A stretch of DNA of 64,000 nucleotides from Enterocloster lavalensis (GTDB lineage Bacteria; Bacillota; Clostridia; Lachnospirales; Lachnospiraceae). Shown piece after piece: positions 34,311-42,086 of this stretch (the first letter of the stretch is position 1; each line of letters begins with the position of its first letter). The notes beneath the pieces are model-generated. The model was not told the DNA's origin. It worked only from the letters and a program-made list of their open reading frames with translations, and did no database searches. Position numbers and translations under genes: made by a program. The stretch is from assembly GCF_902364025.1 (NCBI RefSeq), contig NZ_CABJCG010000008.1, positions 1 through 64,000 of the forward strand. Reading direction: 5' to 3'.

Positions 34311-34323
34311 TCACATTTCGTGT
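34311..34323. promoter_or_regulatory. Candidate XRE repressor operator O1
   Basis: TCACATTTCGTGT, of the form CACA-N4-GTGW shared with two further sites in the next 100 bp. Confidence 0.55.
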
Positions 34324-34369
34324 CTATCTTTGTTATAGCATGCTTTGCCTCCACTGTCAACTGTATTTC

Positions 34370-34381
34370 CACATTTCGTGT
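34370..34381. promoter_or_regulatory. Candidate XRE repressor operator O2
   Basis: CACATTTCGTGT, identical to O1 over 12 bp, just upstream of the repressor gene's -35 element. Confidence 0.6.
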
Positions 34382-34391
34382 CATCATTACA

Positions 34392-34420
34392 TTTACAAGA
34401 TTCACAAAATGTGATACGAT
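34392..34420 (+). promoter_or_regulatory. Repressor promoter with operator O3 in its spacer
   Basis: TTTACA, 17-bp spacer, TACGAT. The spacer contains the palindrome TCACAAAATGTGA (34402-34414), fitting CACA-N4-GTGW, so the repressor probably controls itself. Confidence 0.65.
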
Positions 34421-34441
34421 ACAGTTATGGAGGTAGACCGT

Positions 34442-34795
34442 ATGGGGAATTTTAAGAATGTTTTTAAATCGCTGCGAACTGAGAATGGTTACACCCAGGA
34501 TGGGCTTGCAGATATGCTGGGCATATCCCGGAGCGCTGTCAGTATGTACGAAAATGGCAACCGGGAGCCGGATCTTAAAACCCTGGAAGCCATAGCGGAT
34601 CTGTTTAAAGTTGATATGGATTATCTCCTGGGGCGAAGCTCGGCAACCACCGCCGCGGCAGCCACCCCGGAACGCTATATCGCCCCAAACTGTGATGATC
34701 TGATCACCGTGTACACCAGAAGCAGAAAAAACCTCTCACAGGAAGAAAAAATGAGACTTGCCCGTATCATATTATCAGATGATGACGAGGAGTAA
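34442..34795 (+). CDS. XRE-family repressor of the element (ImmR-like)
   Basis: A 117-aa protein. N-terminal HTH (about 5-60): YTQDGLADMLGISRSAVSMY then ENGNREPDLKTLEAIA. ATG 34442 is preferred over 34427 because GGAGG lies 8 bases before it. It is coupled to the downstream ImmA-type peptidase gene, the arrangement used in ICEBs1 and related prophages for protease-relieved repression. Confidence 0.8.
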   Translation: MGNFKNVFKSLRTENGYTQDGLADMLGISRSAVSMYENGNREPDLKTLEAIADLFKVDMDYLLGRSSATTAAAATPERYIAPNCDDLITVYTRSRKNLSQEEKMRLARIILSDDDEE

Positions 34796-34799
34796 TAAA

Positions 34800-35483
34800 A
34801 TGGATTTTGAGCAGTTGTATGAAATCATTTTCAAGATCTACACAGACTGCAACGTGACGGAATTTCCCATTGATTGTTTTGAAGTGGTCCGCAGATGCGG
34901 CTATCGAATCAAACGTTATTCCGAACTCACCCCAAAGAAAAAAGAGGCGTGTATGCGCCTGAGCCCCGATGCCTGCATCGTGAAGGACACGCTGTATTAT
35001 CAGGATCAGAATATTCCGGAACGAACACGTTTCTCCGTTATGCACGAATTGGGACACGTTTTCCTCCAGACACCCGTTGAGGAAACAGCGGATACCTTCT
35101 CCAGCCATATCCTGGCCCCCCGGATCATGATACACAAGAACGGCTGCCAAAATGCAGAACAGATCCACGAGACCTTTGGCCTGTCCTACACCGCTTCGAA
35201 CCGCGCCCTGTCGGATTACCGCCAATGGTTCACCAGAATCAGCCGCCGTTCCCCCAGAAGGCCGCTGGCAATCGAGCAGAAATTGGAGTCCAGGTTCCGC
35301 CCGCTGCCGGAAGAGCCGGCGTCCCGTCCCTCCCGGCGCAGACAGGCGAAAAAGCGTCTCACCAAACGCCAGCGCGAGATGGACGAGCGGGCATCGTTTT
35401 TCCAGGAACAACGGTTGATCTATGGGGAGGACTATGTGTTCCACCTGCTGGAAGAGCAGTGGTTATGCGGAAATGCACGGTGA
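34800..35483 (+). CDS. ImmA/IrrE-family metallopeptidase (anti-repressor)
   Basis: A 227-aa protein. The zinc motif is HELGH in RFSVMHELGHVFLQ near residue 82, with a further Glu and HILAPR downstream. The C-terminus is basic and low-complexity (RRQAKKRLTKRQREMDERAS). ATG 34800 is used: GAGGAG lies 8 bases upstream and it follows the repressor stop by 4 bp. By analogy with ICEBs1 ImmA it should cleave the repressor and induce the element; here SOS may act in parallel. Confidence 0.82.
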   Translation: MDFEQLYEIIFKIYTDCNVTEFPIDCFEVVRRCGYRIKRYSELTPKKKEACMRLSPDACIVKDTLYYQDQNIPERTRFSVMHELGHVFLQTPVEETADTFSSHILAPRIMIHKNGCQNAEQIHETFGLSYTASNRALSDYRQWFTRISRRSPRRPLAIEQKLESRFRPLPEEPASRPSRRRQAKKRLTKRQREMDERASFFQEQRLIYGEDYVFHLLEEQWLCGNAR

Positions 35484-35596
35484 TAAAAACCGGAGCTGTT
35501 TTAAAGCGGATCCCCCATCAAACCTCTCAATTAATTGACCAATTAAAACGTCCTTTATTAACCCATCCATACCATATAAAATGTGAGGTAATTTTA

Positions 35597-36124
35597 ATGA
35601 AAAAAGCAAGGTTATTCATCGCAACCGCCATCGCTGCAACCGCCATCAGCTTCACCGCCTTCGCCGGCGAATGGAAGCAGGACACCACCGGCTGGTGGTA
35701 TGAGAATGACGACGGAAGCTTTACCACAAGCGCGTGGCAGGTCATTGGCGGCAAATCCTATCTGTTCGACTCCAACGGATATATGCGTACCGGATGGATC
35801 CAGACCACCAGCGGAAATTGGTACTATCTCAATCCGTCAGGAGAAATCCGCTACGAGGATCTGGACGAAAACGGTGTGATCTACCATTTTGACTCCAAGG
35901 GAATCTGCACCAACCCCGGTGAGAATGGGGGCGAGAGCGGGAACGGGCTTAATTTCAACAGCGATTACCAGTCCATCCTCGACATGGAACGCCTGAGGGC
36001 CGAAAAAAGGCTTATGGATCAGGACAATAACAGCCAGAATTACGAGGAATCCATTGTCTATGAACATGACGTTGCCCCCACCACTCCGACAAACAGGTAT
36101 GGGCTGTCCGATATGCAGTTTTAA
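35597..36124 (+). CDS. Secreted wall-binding-repeat protein
   Basis: A 175-aa protein. Signal peptide residues 1-23 (MKKARLFIATAIAATAISFT, cleavage after AFA). Choline/wall-binding type repeats follow at about 26-105 (TGWWYENDDGSF, NGYMRTGWIQTTSGNWYYLN). The C-terminus is an acidic charged tail without a known domain. GAGG lies upstream. The repeats resemble those of the endolysin in the same element. Perhaps a surface or immunity-like factor; this is speculation. Confidence 0.7.
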   Translation: MKKARLFIATAIAATAISFTAFAGEWKQDTTGWWYENDDGSFTTSAWQVIGGKSYLFDSNGYMRTGWIQTTSGNWYYLNPSGEIRYEDLDENGVIYHFDSKGICTNPGENGGESGNGLNFNSDYQSILDMERLRAEKRLMDQDNNSQNYEESIVYEHDVAPTTPTNRYGLSDMQF

Positions 36125-36129
36125 ATAGC

Positions 36130-36196
36130 GCGGCTGTCCGCCGGGGACAGCAACCGCTATCTGATTTGTATGGGCCGCCGGATAATCCGGCGGCCC
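36130..36196. terminator. Double hairpin after the secreted-protein gene
   Basis: CTGTCC/GGACAG within ATAGCG...CGCTAT, followed by a perfect GGGCCGCCGGAT/ATCCGGCGGCCC hairpin. The T-run is weak. It should separate this gene from the recombinase. Confidence 0.55.
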
Positions 36197-36359
36197 TGAT
36201 ACATTTACCTTGGATATATTCTCTAACTTTCCCGAGCCCCTTTTGGAGTTTCCTTCCGCTTATAAATTCTACCTTGAAATCGCCTGTTCCCTCATCTTCC
36301 ATCGTTGTTGTTTCAATTTATGAAATATGGGATCATCCCTCTTATGCTTTTGCAAGAGC

Positions 36360-36388
36360 GCATTTTTTACGCGCATCCCCCGTACAAT
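36360..36388 (+). promoter_or_regulatory. SigE-like promoter candidate before the serine recombinase
   Basis: GCATTTT, 14-bp spacer, CGTACAAT resembles SigE (KMATATT, N14, CATACAMT) at 6 of 7 and 7 of 8 positions. The start codon is only 19 bp past the -10, so the leader would be very short. Treat as weak. Confidence 0.3.
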
Positions 36389-36406
36389 GCATCAGGAGAT
36401 GATCAC

Positions 36407-37858
36407 ATGCCCCAAGTAACCATCGGCGCCGCCTACATCCGCGTCAGCACCGACGACCAGACAGAGCTGTCCCCGGACGCCCAGCTGCGCGTAATTTTAG
36501 AGCGCTCCAAGTCCGACGGCGTCACCATCCCGCCGGAATTCATATTCATCGAGAAAAAAGGCATCAGCGGCCGCAAAGCGGAGAACCGCCCGGAATTTCA
36601 GCGCATGATCGCCATTGCCAAAAGCCAGAAGCCCTCCCCCTTCCGCCGTCTCTATCTGTGGAAATTTTCTCGATTCGCCCGCAACCAGGAGGAGAGCGCG
36701 TTTTACAAAGGAATCCTGCGCAAAAAATGCAGCGTGGAGGTCGTCAGCGTATCCGAGCCCATCATGGAAGGCATGTTTGGCCGCCTGATCGAGATGATCA
36801 TCGAGTGGTTCGACGAATACTATTCCGTCAACCTCTCCGGCGAGGTCCTGCGCGGTATGAAGGAAAAGGCCCTGCGCCAGGGCTACCAGCTGCGCCCCTG
36901 TCTGGGCTACGACGCGGCCGGCGGCGGGAAACCCTACACCATCAACGAATCCGAGTACGCCGTGGCAGAGCGTATTTTCCGGGAGTATTACAACGGCCTG
37001 GATCTCACCGGCGTGGCCCGCAAGCTGAACGGCCTTGGCCTTCGCACCAAGACCGGCAACCGGTTCGACCGCCGTTCCGTGGAACGCATACTGAAAAACC
37101 GCTTCTACCTGGGGGAGGTGATTTGGAACGGAATCACGTTCACCGGCGCCCATGAGACGCGCCCGTCCATCACGTCCATTTTCGAGGCTGTACAGAACCG
37201 GCTGGAATCCGAGTACCGCCCCCTTGGCCGTCGGGAGGTCTCGGCCAACGCTCACTGGCTGTCCGGCCTTCTGCGCTGCAGCGTATGCGGCGGTAACCTG
37301 GGCTACAACCGCTCCAACAATCCCAAACGGCGGCCGGATTTCTTCCAGTGCTGGAAATACGCCAAGGGCGTCCACCCGGAGTCCTGCGCCATCACCGCCC
37401 GCCGGGCCGAGGCCGCGGTGATCGAATCCCTGCGCCAGGTGATCTCCACCGGCCAGGTGGAATACGAATACATTCCCCGCCGGGAAGAAACCGCTCACGA
37501 CGAGGAATCCGATCTGCGCGATGCCTTGGCCCGCCTGTCTATGAAGGAAACCCGCGTGCGGGACGCATACGAAAATGGCATCGACACCCTGGAAGAATAC
37601 CGGGAGAACCGGCGCCGTCTGAACGCCGAGCGGGATGAACTCACCCAGGCCCTGGACCTGCTCCATAAGGCCGCCGCGCCCCCGGAAAATATCCCGGGCA
37701 GCCAGGAAATCGTTCGCCGGATCCAGACCGTCTACGACCTCTTAATCAGCCCGGACGTGGACTTCGCCATCAAGGGAAACGCCCTGCGCAGCGTGGTGAA
37801 ATACATCGAGTTTGACCGCAGAAACGACCGCATTTCCATGCGATACTACATATCATAA
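36407..37858 (+). CDS. Large serine recombinase, element integrase/excisionase
   Basis: A 483-aa protein. The resolvase domain (about 1-150) has the nucleophile Ser in YIRVSTDDQTELSPDAQL and RLYLWKFSRFARNQEESA. The recombinase domain (about 165-270) has GYQLRPCLGYDAAGGG and RILKNRFYLGEV. A zinc ribbon (CSVCGGNLGY, later FQC and SC) and a coiled coil follow. ATG 36407 has AGGAG upstream. It lies 0.7 kb from attR, as expected for an enzyme that joins the two GGGGGACCG cores, and is of the same class as SpoIVCA of skin. Confidence 0.9.
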   Translation: MPQVTIGAAYIRVSTDDQTELSPDAQLRVILERSKSDGVTIPPEFIFIEKKGISGRKAENRPEFQRMIAIAKSQKPSPFRRLYLWKFSRFARNQEESAFYKGILRKKCSVEVVSVSEPIMEGMFGRLIEMIIEWFDEYYSVNLSGEVLRGMKEKALRQGYQLRPCLGYDAAGGGKPYTINESEYAVAERIFREYYNGLDLTGVARKLNGLGLRTKTGNRFDRRSVERILKNRFYLGEVIWNGITFTGAHETRPSITSIFEAVQNRLESEYRPLGRREVSANAHWLSGLLRCSVCGGNLGYNRSNNPKRRPDFFQCWKYAKGVHPESCAITARRAEAAVIESLRQVISTGQVEYEYIPRREETAHDEESDLRDALARLSMKETRVRDAYENGIDTLEEYRENRRRLNAERDELTQALDLLHKAAAPPENIPGSQEIVRRIQTVYDLLISPDVDFAIKGNALRSVVKYIEFDRRNDRISMRYYIS

Positions 37859-37952
37859 GCTCTTGACATGCAAAAAGAATCTTGTTCTGATGATCATATT
37901 ATGATAAAATTAGGATAAAATAAATGCAATATCATGAAAGGAGCGTTTGAAC

Positions 37953-38213
37953 ATGATCCAAATTCGGCCCGTTTCTGACCTTAGAAATAAGTTCCCGGAG
38001 ATTGAAGCCATTGTAAATGAAGGAAAACCCGTCTATCTGACTAAAAACGGTTATGGTGCAATGGTGGTATTAAGTCTGGAAGAATATGAAAACCTGACGA
38101 ACAGCATCGAAGCGAAGCTTGACGAAGCCGATAAGCAGGCAGCCGCGTCAGGCGAGAGACTTTCCCACGATACGGTTTTCGACCACGCAAGGAGCGCGAT
38201 ACATGGAAAATAA
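37953..38213 (+). CDS. Phd/YefM-family antitoxin
   Basis: An 86-aa protein with MIQIRPVSDLRNKFPEIEAI and KPVYLTKNGYGAMVVLSLEE, the Phd/YefM DNA-binding domain, and a variable C-terminal toxin-binding tail. ATG 37953 has GGAG upstream. It overlaps the toxin gene by 11 bp. It probably stabilises the element. Confidence 0.88.
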   Translation: MIQIRPVSDLRNKFPEIEAIVNEGKPVYLTKNGYGAMVVLSLEEYENLTNSIEAKLDEADKQAAASGERLSHDTVFDHARSAIHGK

Positions 38214-38517
38214 ATCCTATCTGCTTAGGTATCTGCCGCTTTTCGAGCAGGATTTGATCAGCGCTGCAAATTACATTGCAAATGTGTTGAAAAATGAAGA
38301 AGCGGCATTGCGCCTGATTGACGATGTGGAGGCTGCCATACTGGGAAGGCTGAGTAATCCCACCGCCTTTGAGCCATACCGTTCCGCCAAAAAGCGCGAT
38401 TCACTTTATTACCGGATTTATGTCAAAAATTACGTTGTCTATTATGTGGTAATCGGCAATGTTATGGAAGTCCGCCGCCTGATCTACGGGGCAAGGGATA
38501 CGGACAGACACTTATGA
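38203..38517 (+). CDS. RelE/ParE-family toxin
   Basis: A 104-aa protein with the RelE/ParE fold pattern: YLPLFEQDLISAANYIANVL, then RDSLYYRIYVKNYVVYYVV and VRRLIYGARDTDRHL. The start at ATG 38203 lies inside the antitoxin gene. The stop is 42 bp before the attR core, so it is the last gene of the element. Confidence 0.87.
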   Translation: MENKSYLLRYLPLFEQDLISAANYIANVLKNEEAALRLIDDVEAAILGRLSNPTAFEPYRSAKKRDSLYYRIYVKNYVVYYVVIGNVMEVRRLIYGARDTDRHL

Positions 38518-39089
38518 GTTTTCCGTACGGTATTACACATCATGAGTTACTGCCATACGGGGGACCGGACGGCGAAATGGGCGCTTCCATGCGCTATCTC
38601 TCCCAGCGCTACACCATGCCCTACAAGGAGTGCAAAGGCGCTCTCACCGATATTGGAACGGAAGAGCTTGCCCATCTGGAAATCGTCGCCACCATCGTTC
38701 ACCAGCTCACCCGCAATCTGACGGCCGAGCAGTTGGTGGAACAGGGCTTCGGCCCCTATTACATTGACCACGGGACCGGCATCTGGCCCCAGGCCGCCGG
38801 AGGAATCCCCTTCAATGCCTGCGAATTCCAGTCCAAGGGCGACGTGATTACGGATTTACATGAGGATATGGCCGCGGAGCAGAAGGCGCGTACAACCTAC
38901 GACAATATCCTTCGCGTAGTCAAAGACTATGACGTATGCGAACCCATCAAATTCCTGCGGGAACGCGAAGTGGTGCACTACCAGCGGTTCGGCGAACTTC
39001 TGCGGATCACCCAGGACCACCTGGACAGCCGCAACTTCTACGCCTTTAACCCGGAATTCGATATCCGGCAGGACACCTGCAACCAGTAA
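38514..39089 (+). pseudogene. cotJC: CotJC, 3' part, interrupted by the element
   Basis: The frame opens at 38514 inside element sequence, but native CotJC codons begin at the core (YGGPDGEMGASMRYLSQRYT from 38556). It then has the manganese-catalase-like metal-site helices (LTDIGTEELAHLEIV, LHEDMAAEQKARTTYD, REREVVHYQRFGE) to the stop. The upstream 32 codons lie at 15571-15666. Restored by excision it makes 205 aa. As assembled it might be translated from the local ATG as a 191-aa product with a foreign N-terminus. Confidence 0.9.
38559..38567 (+). other. attR core of the cotJC-intervening element
   Basis: GGGGGACCG in the context TACGGGGGACCGGACGGC, direct repeat of 15658-15666 and in the same codon phase (ggg gga ccg). 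Confidence 0.85.
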
Positions 39090-39115
39090 TTCGCAATTAA
39101 TACTCACGTTTCATT

Positions 39116-39138
39116 CACCGGCGCGATAAGCGCCGGTG
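39116..39138 (+). terminator. Hairpin after cotJC
   Basis: CACCGGCGC-GATAA-GCGCCGGTG, perfect, without a strong T-run, 27 bp after the cotJC stop. The rest of 39090-39299 has no evident gene. Confidence 0.5.
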
Positions 39139-39299
39139 AGTCAACAATGCCCGCATACAGAACCTAAAATCCAGGACAGTACAGCCACCGGCAAGGCCCA
39201 AAGGCGGCGCAGAACATGCCGGAATCTCCCTTGAAATGCGCACGGTGCCATAGCACACAATGAAGCCGCCGCGCCCCCCTTATCCGCCCTCCACTTCCT

Positions 39300-41795
39300 C
39301 TACCGATTCTCCTCCTTCACCTCCGGCGTATACACCAACTCCATCCCCTCCCCCTGTATCAAAACAGAGTGCCCGGGAATTTCTATATCTCCATACCGCC
39401 ACGTTTCCTCCCCAAAATTGGCAACCGCTCTCAGGTCCTGGCCATAGCCGGTCATCTGCACCGCCCCATCCCCGGACAAGTAGGCAAATTCCGTCATTTC
39501 CCTGGTCACCGCCCGTTTGCTGAAATCCGACCAAACCTTATGATGGCGCGCAATATCATCCCCGTACTGCTCCCACTCCGCGCGATCCAGATGGTACAGC
39601 GGCGGAACATTGTAAAGCACCTCCCTCACCATGCGGTCCCCTGTGGCTCCCTTCACCTTGAAGGTGGACCAATCCCAGTGGTAACTGGTGATCACGGAAT
39701 CATTGTAGACCAGTTTAAACAGCGGCACATCGTAGCGGGGATCGAGAAACACCGTCCGGTACGGCTCCTTCACAGGCACCCGCCTGGAAAAATGCTCCGG
39801 CACCCCGCCTTTAGAATTGTAATATTTTCCCATATAATACTCGCTGTCCCGGTTCTCATTCATATCCTGGTCCATCCAGGCAAAGGATTTCAGCTCAATA
39901 CCATGGGCAAAGGCCACCGTTGACGCGGCGAAATCGTTTCCGCCCTCCGAGCCTACCACCAGACCATAAGTATCGCGGATATAAGCCAGCCGTTCCATCC
40001 TGGCCGCCAGATCCTGCTCCTGAGTGGTGACATGCTCCGGCGAATAATCGTCGTAAATTTCCCCAAACGCGTCGCAGTCCACAAACCAGGAGCCAAATGG
40101 AAGTCCCGTGCCCATGATCTCCCCCATCCGGCTCTTCACCGCAGGCAGCGCGAGGGTGGGATTCAACTTCCGGCCCACATTTTTAAATCCCTTCACCGGC
40201 TCCCCGTCCGGCCCGGTCACAACCGCATCTTCATAAAGGCCCGCATCTGAAAACTTTGCGGTGATCCACTGCTCCTTTCCCGGCTCATGAATCGAATGAT
40301 AGGAATCGTAAGCCCCCAGGAGATACCCCTGCTTTTCCGCCTGCCGCGCCAGCTCCGGCTTCACATAAGCCTGTTCCCAGCTGTTAAGCCCGATCCAGGC
40401 CTGCCCGATTCCGGCCTCCTTCATCTCCGTCAGAAGCCCCGTCGTCTCCTTATCCAGCCAGGTGTTCACCGGGTGAAATACATCCGGCATATTGACCGCC
40501 AGCGCATTTTGATTCAGCCCGATCTGCCGGTAAGGGCTTGGTTCCCCCTGCCCGTCCAGCACCGCCCGCATTTCCTCATTATGCTCGGGAAATACCTCCG
40601 GCTCATAAAAGTCCCCCCGTTTAATCACCTCCGTCAAATATGAGCAGATGGTATATTTCTGATATTCCGCCACATAATCCTGCTTTCCCAGCTCAGCAAA
40701 TACCGCCTTCGCCTCGGTCCCCATTTCTGATTGATCAAAAAAAGACATAATATGCCGCATAGCCGGCGTATCCATGGCCTGCCGGAACGCGGGCCAGTTG
40801 ATGTCCTCCGGCGATACCGCCAGGTCCCCGTGGAGATAAATATGGGGCGCACCGTACAGATTGCGCACCGCCGGATTATCCCCGGCCTTCTCCTCCAGGG
40901 TCACAAATTCACCCGTTTCCTGTACATATCTGCGGTAAACCTTGGCCACCGCCGCCGGATCATTTTCCGTCACGTAAATGCGGTAACGGTTGGTCCGGTT
41001 TGGGGAGATCGCCGGGTAACGGTGCTCCACCCCAAAGCTTACCTCCGGCCCGGCCGAAAAGTTCAGGCTGGTCCGATAGGGATGTTCCATGATAAAAAGC
41101 ACCGCGTAATCCCCGTATACCGAGGCCCAGAACGGCATAGACAAGGCTTCGTTCACGGCCAATTCCTGCCCGTCCAGGAACAGTTTCCACTCCTCCTGAT
41201 CAGAGGCGACGCGTTTTCCCTCTCCCAGGGGAATATAATAAAGCCCGGCGGATATCTCCGGCCATCGGAACGCCTGGTCCTCCTCCGTCTCAGCCCCGAT
41301 CTCCACGCTGAGATAATCCTCCTCCGGTTTGACCGCCACCCGGATCTTTTCCTCCGGGTACCGCCAGCTCACGCCGTCCTCCCCGGTTTTCACCTGCTCC
41401 GTCCTGCGCTCATCCGAGGCCCCGGCGGCCGGAAGAGCCTGCCCGTCCACATAAAGCGTCAGCGAAAAGTCCTCAGGATTCACCTCATAGTCGAATTCCA
41501 GCCCCCGGGCTCGGGCGTCCTCCTTCGAATCCGCGTTCCCTCCGCCCGATTCCCGGGCCAAACCCGTCCCCAGGGCTTCCCCAGACAAAATTCCCTGCCC
41601 GGCGGCACCTCCCGCCGTTCCCGACGGACCTTCCGTTCCCCGGTCTCCTTCCACCCCCAGCACGTCCCCCGCTCCGTCCCGGCTTCCATCCTCCACCGGC
41701 GCCGTTCCCCGCGCCCCGCATCCCACATTCACCAAAACGCACGCCCCAAACAGACAAAGCCCCGTTATAATCCGTTTTCTCAATCTCATGATCAT
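39300..41795 (-). CDS. Large lipoprotein with glycosidase-like domain (DUF5696-like)
   Basis: An 831-aa protein with a lipoprotein signal (lipobox VNVGC, Cys near residue 26) and a Gly/Glu-rich linker to about residue 95. A beta-sandwich (about 100-290) is followed by a TIM-barrel-like region (about 360-800) with IGLNSWEQAYVKPELARQAE and WFVDCDAFGEIYDDYSPEH. This pattern is that of DUF5696 proteins in gut Clostridia. It is probably a surface glycan hydrolase; substrate unknown. It lies downstream of a leftward sensor-regulator pair, perhaps not by chance. Confidence 0.65.
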   Translation of the reverse strand: MIMRLRKRIITGLCLFGACVLVNVGCGARGTAPVEDGSRDGAGDVLGVEGDRGTEGPSGTAGGAAGQGILSGEALGTGLARESGGGNADSKEDARARGLEFDYEVNPEDFSLTLYVDGQALPAAGASDERRTEQVKTGEDGVSWRYPEEKIRVAVKPEEDYLSVEIGAETEEDQAFRWPEISAGLYYIPLGEGKRVASDQEEWKLFLDGQELAVNEALSMPFWASVYGDYAVLFIMEHPYRTSLNFSAGPEVSFGVEHRYPAISPNRTNRYRIYVTENDPAAVAKVYRRYVQETGEFVTLEEKAGDNPAVRNLYGAPHIYLHGDLAVSPEDINWPAFRQAMDTPAMRHIMSFFDQSEMGTEAKAVFAELGKQDYVAEYQKYTICSYLTEVIKRGDFYEPEVFPEHNEEMRAVLDGQGEPSPYRQIGLNQNALAVNMPDVFHPVNTWLDKETTGLLTEMKEAGIGQAWIGLNSWEQAYVKPELARQAEKQGYLLGAYDSYHSIHEPGKEQWITAKFSDAGLYEDAVVTGPDGEPVKGFKNVGRKLNPTLALPAVKSRMGEIMGTGLPFGSWFVDCDAFGEIYDDYSPEHVTTQEQDLAARMERLAYIRDTYGLVVGSEGGNDFAASTVAFAHGIELKSFAWMDQDMNENRDSEYYMGKYYNSKGGVPEHFSRRVPVKEPYRTVFLDPRYDVPLFKLVYNDSVITSYHWDWSTFKVKGATGDRMVREVLYNVPPLYHLDRAEWEQYGDDIARHHKVWSDFSKRAVTREMTEFAYLSGDGAVQMTGYGQDLRAVANFGEETWRYGDIEIPGHSVLIQGEGMELVYTPEVKEENR

Positions 41796-41946
41796 TTCCT
41801 CTCTTCCACTTTCTCTTCCGTCTGCACAAACGCCTGACAGCCTCTACACGAACGCCTGGCCGCCTCCATACAGACGCCGCCCAGTATACCCTCCCCATAT
41901 GACATTCCTGTGACAAAACACCAACCAAATTCCAACCAGCACCCAC

Positions 41947-42019
41947 TGGCCGCACCAGCGGCCCATTGCATTCAAACAACCGCCCGCAAGCAACACCAGC
42001 GGACCATTGCATCCAATAA
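41947..42019 (-). repeat. Dispersed intergenic repeat, copies 3 and 4 in tandem
   Basis: On the minus strand GATGCAATGGTCCGCTGGTG with TTGCTTGCGGGCGGTTGTTT is followed by a second half copy, GAATGCAATGGGCCGCTGGT. Matches the repeats at 11554-11600 and 13489-13525. The surrounding 41796-42086 has no gene. Confidence 0.6.
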
Positions 42020-42086
42020 AAAACGCATACCTGCTTCCAAAAAGGAATCCAGATATGCGTCCCCGCCCCATTCACCCACTCATTTT

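Larger units (their letters stand above)
15667..38567 (+). mobile_element. 22.9-kb cotJC-intervening element carrying a tailocin locus
   Basis: The element is bounded by direct GGGGGACCG repeats that split cotJC in frame. From left to right it holds two small genes, lysis genes, a fibre-tip inversion array, a contractile tail module (leftward), a LexA/XRE-ImmA control region, a secreted wall-binding protein, a large serine recombinase near the right end, and a Phd/ParE pair. No capsid, portal or terminase gene was found. By analogy with the skin element in sigK and SPbeta in spsM, excision in the mother cell would restore the coat gene; this is inference from sequence. Confidence 0.85.

Noticed and set aside
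36305..36406. Longer N-terminus for the serine recombinase from 36305
   Set aside because: The extra residues have no family match and no ribosome site; AGGAG and the conserved YIRVST start fit ATG 36407.
38514..39089. Complete stand-alone catalase-like gene starting at 38514
   Set aside because: The first 15 codons are element sequence; CotJC homology starts at the core and its true 5' end lies at 15571.
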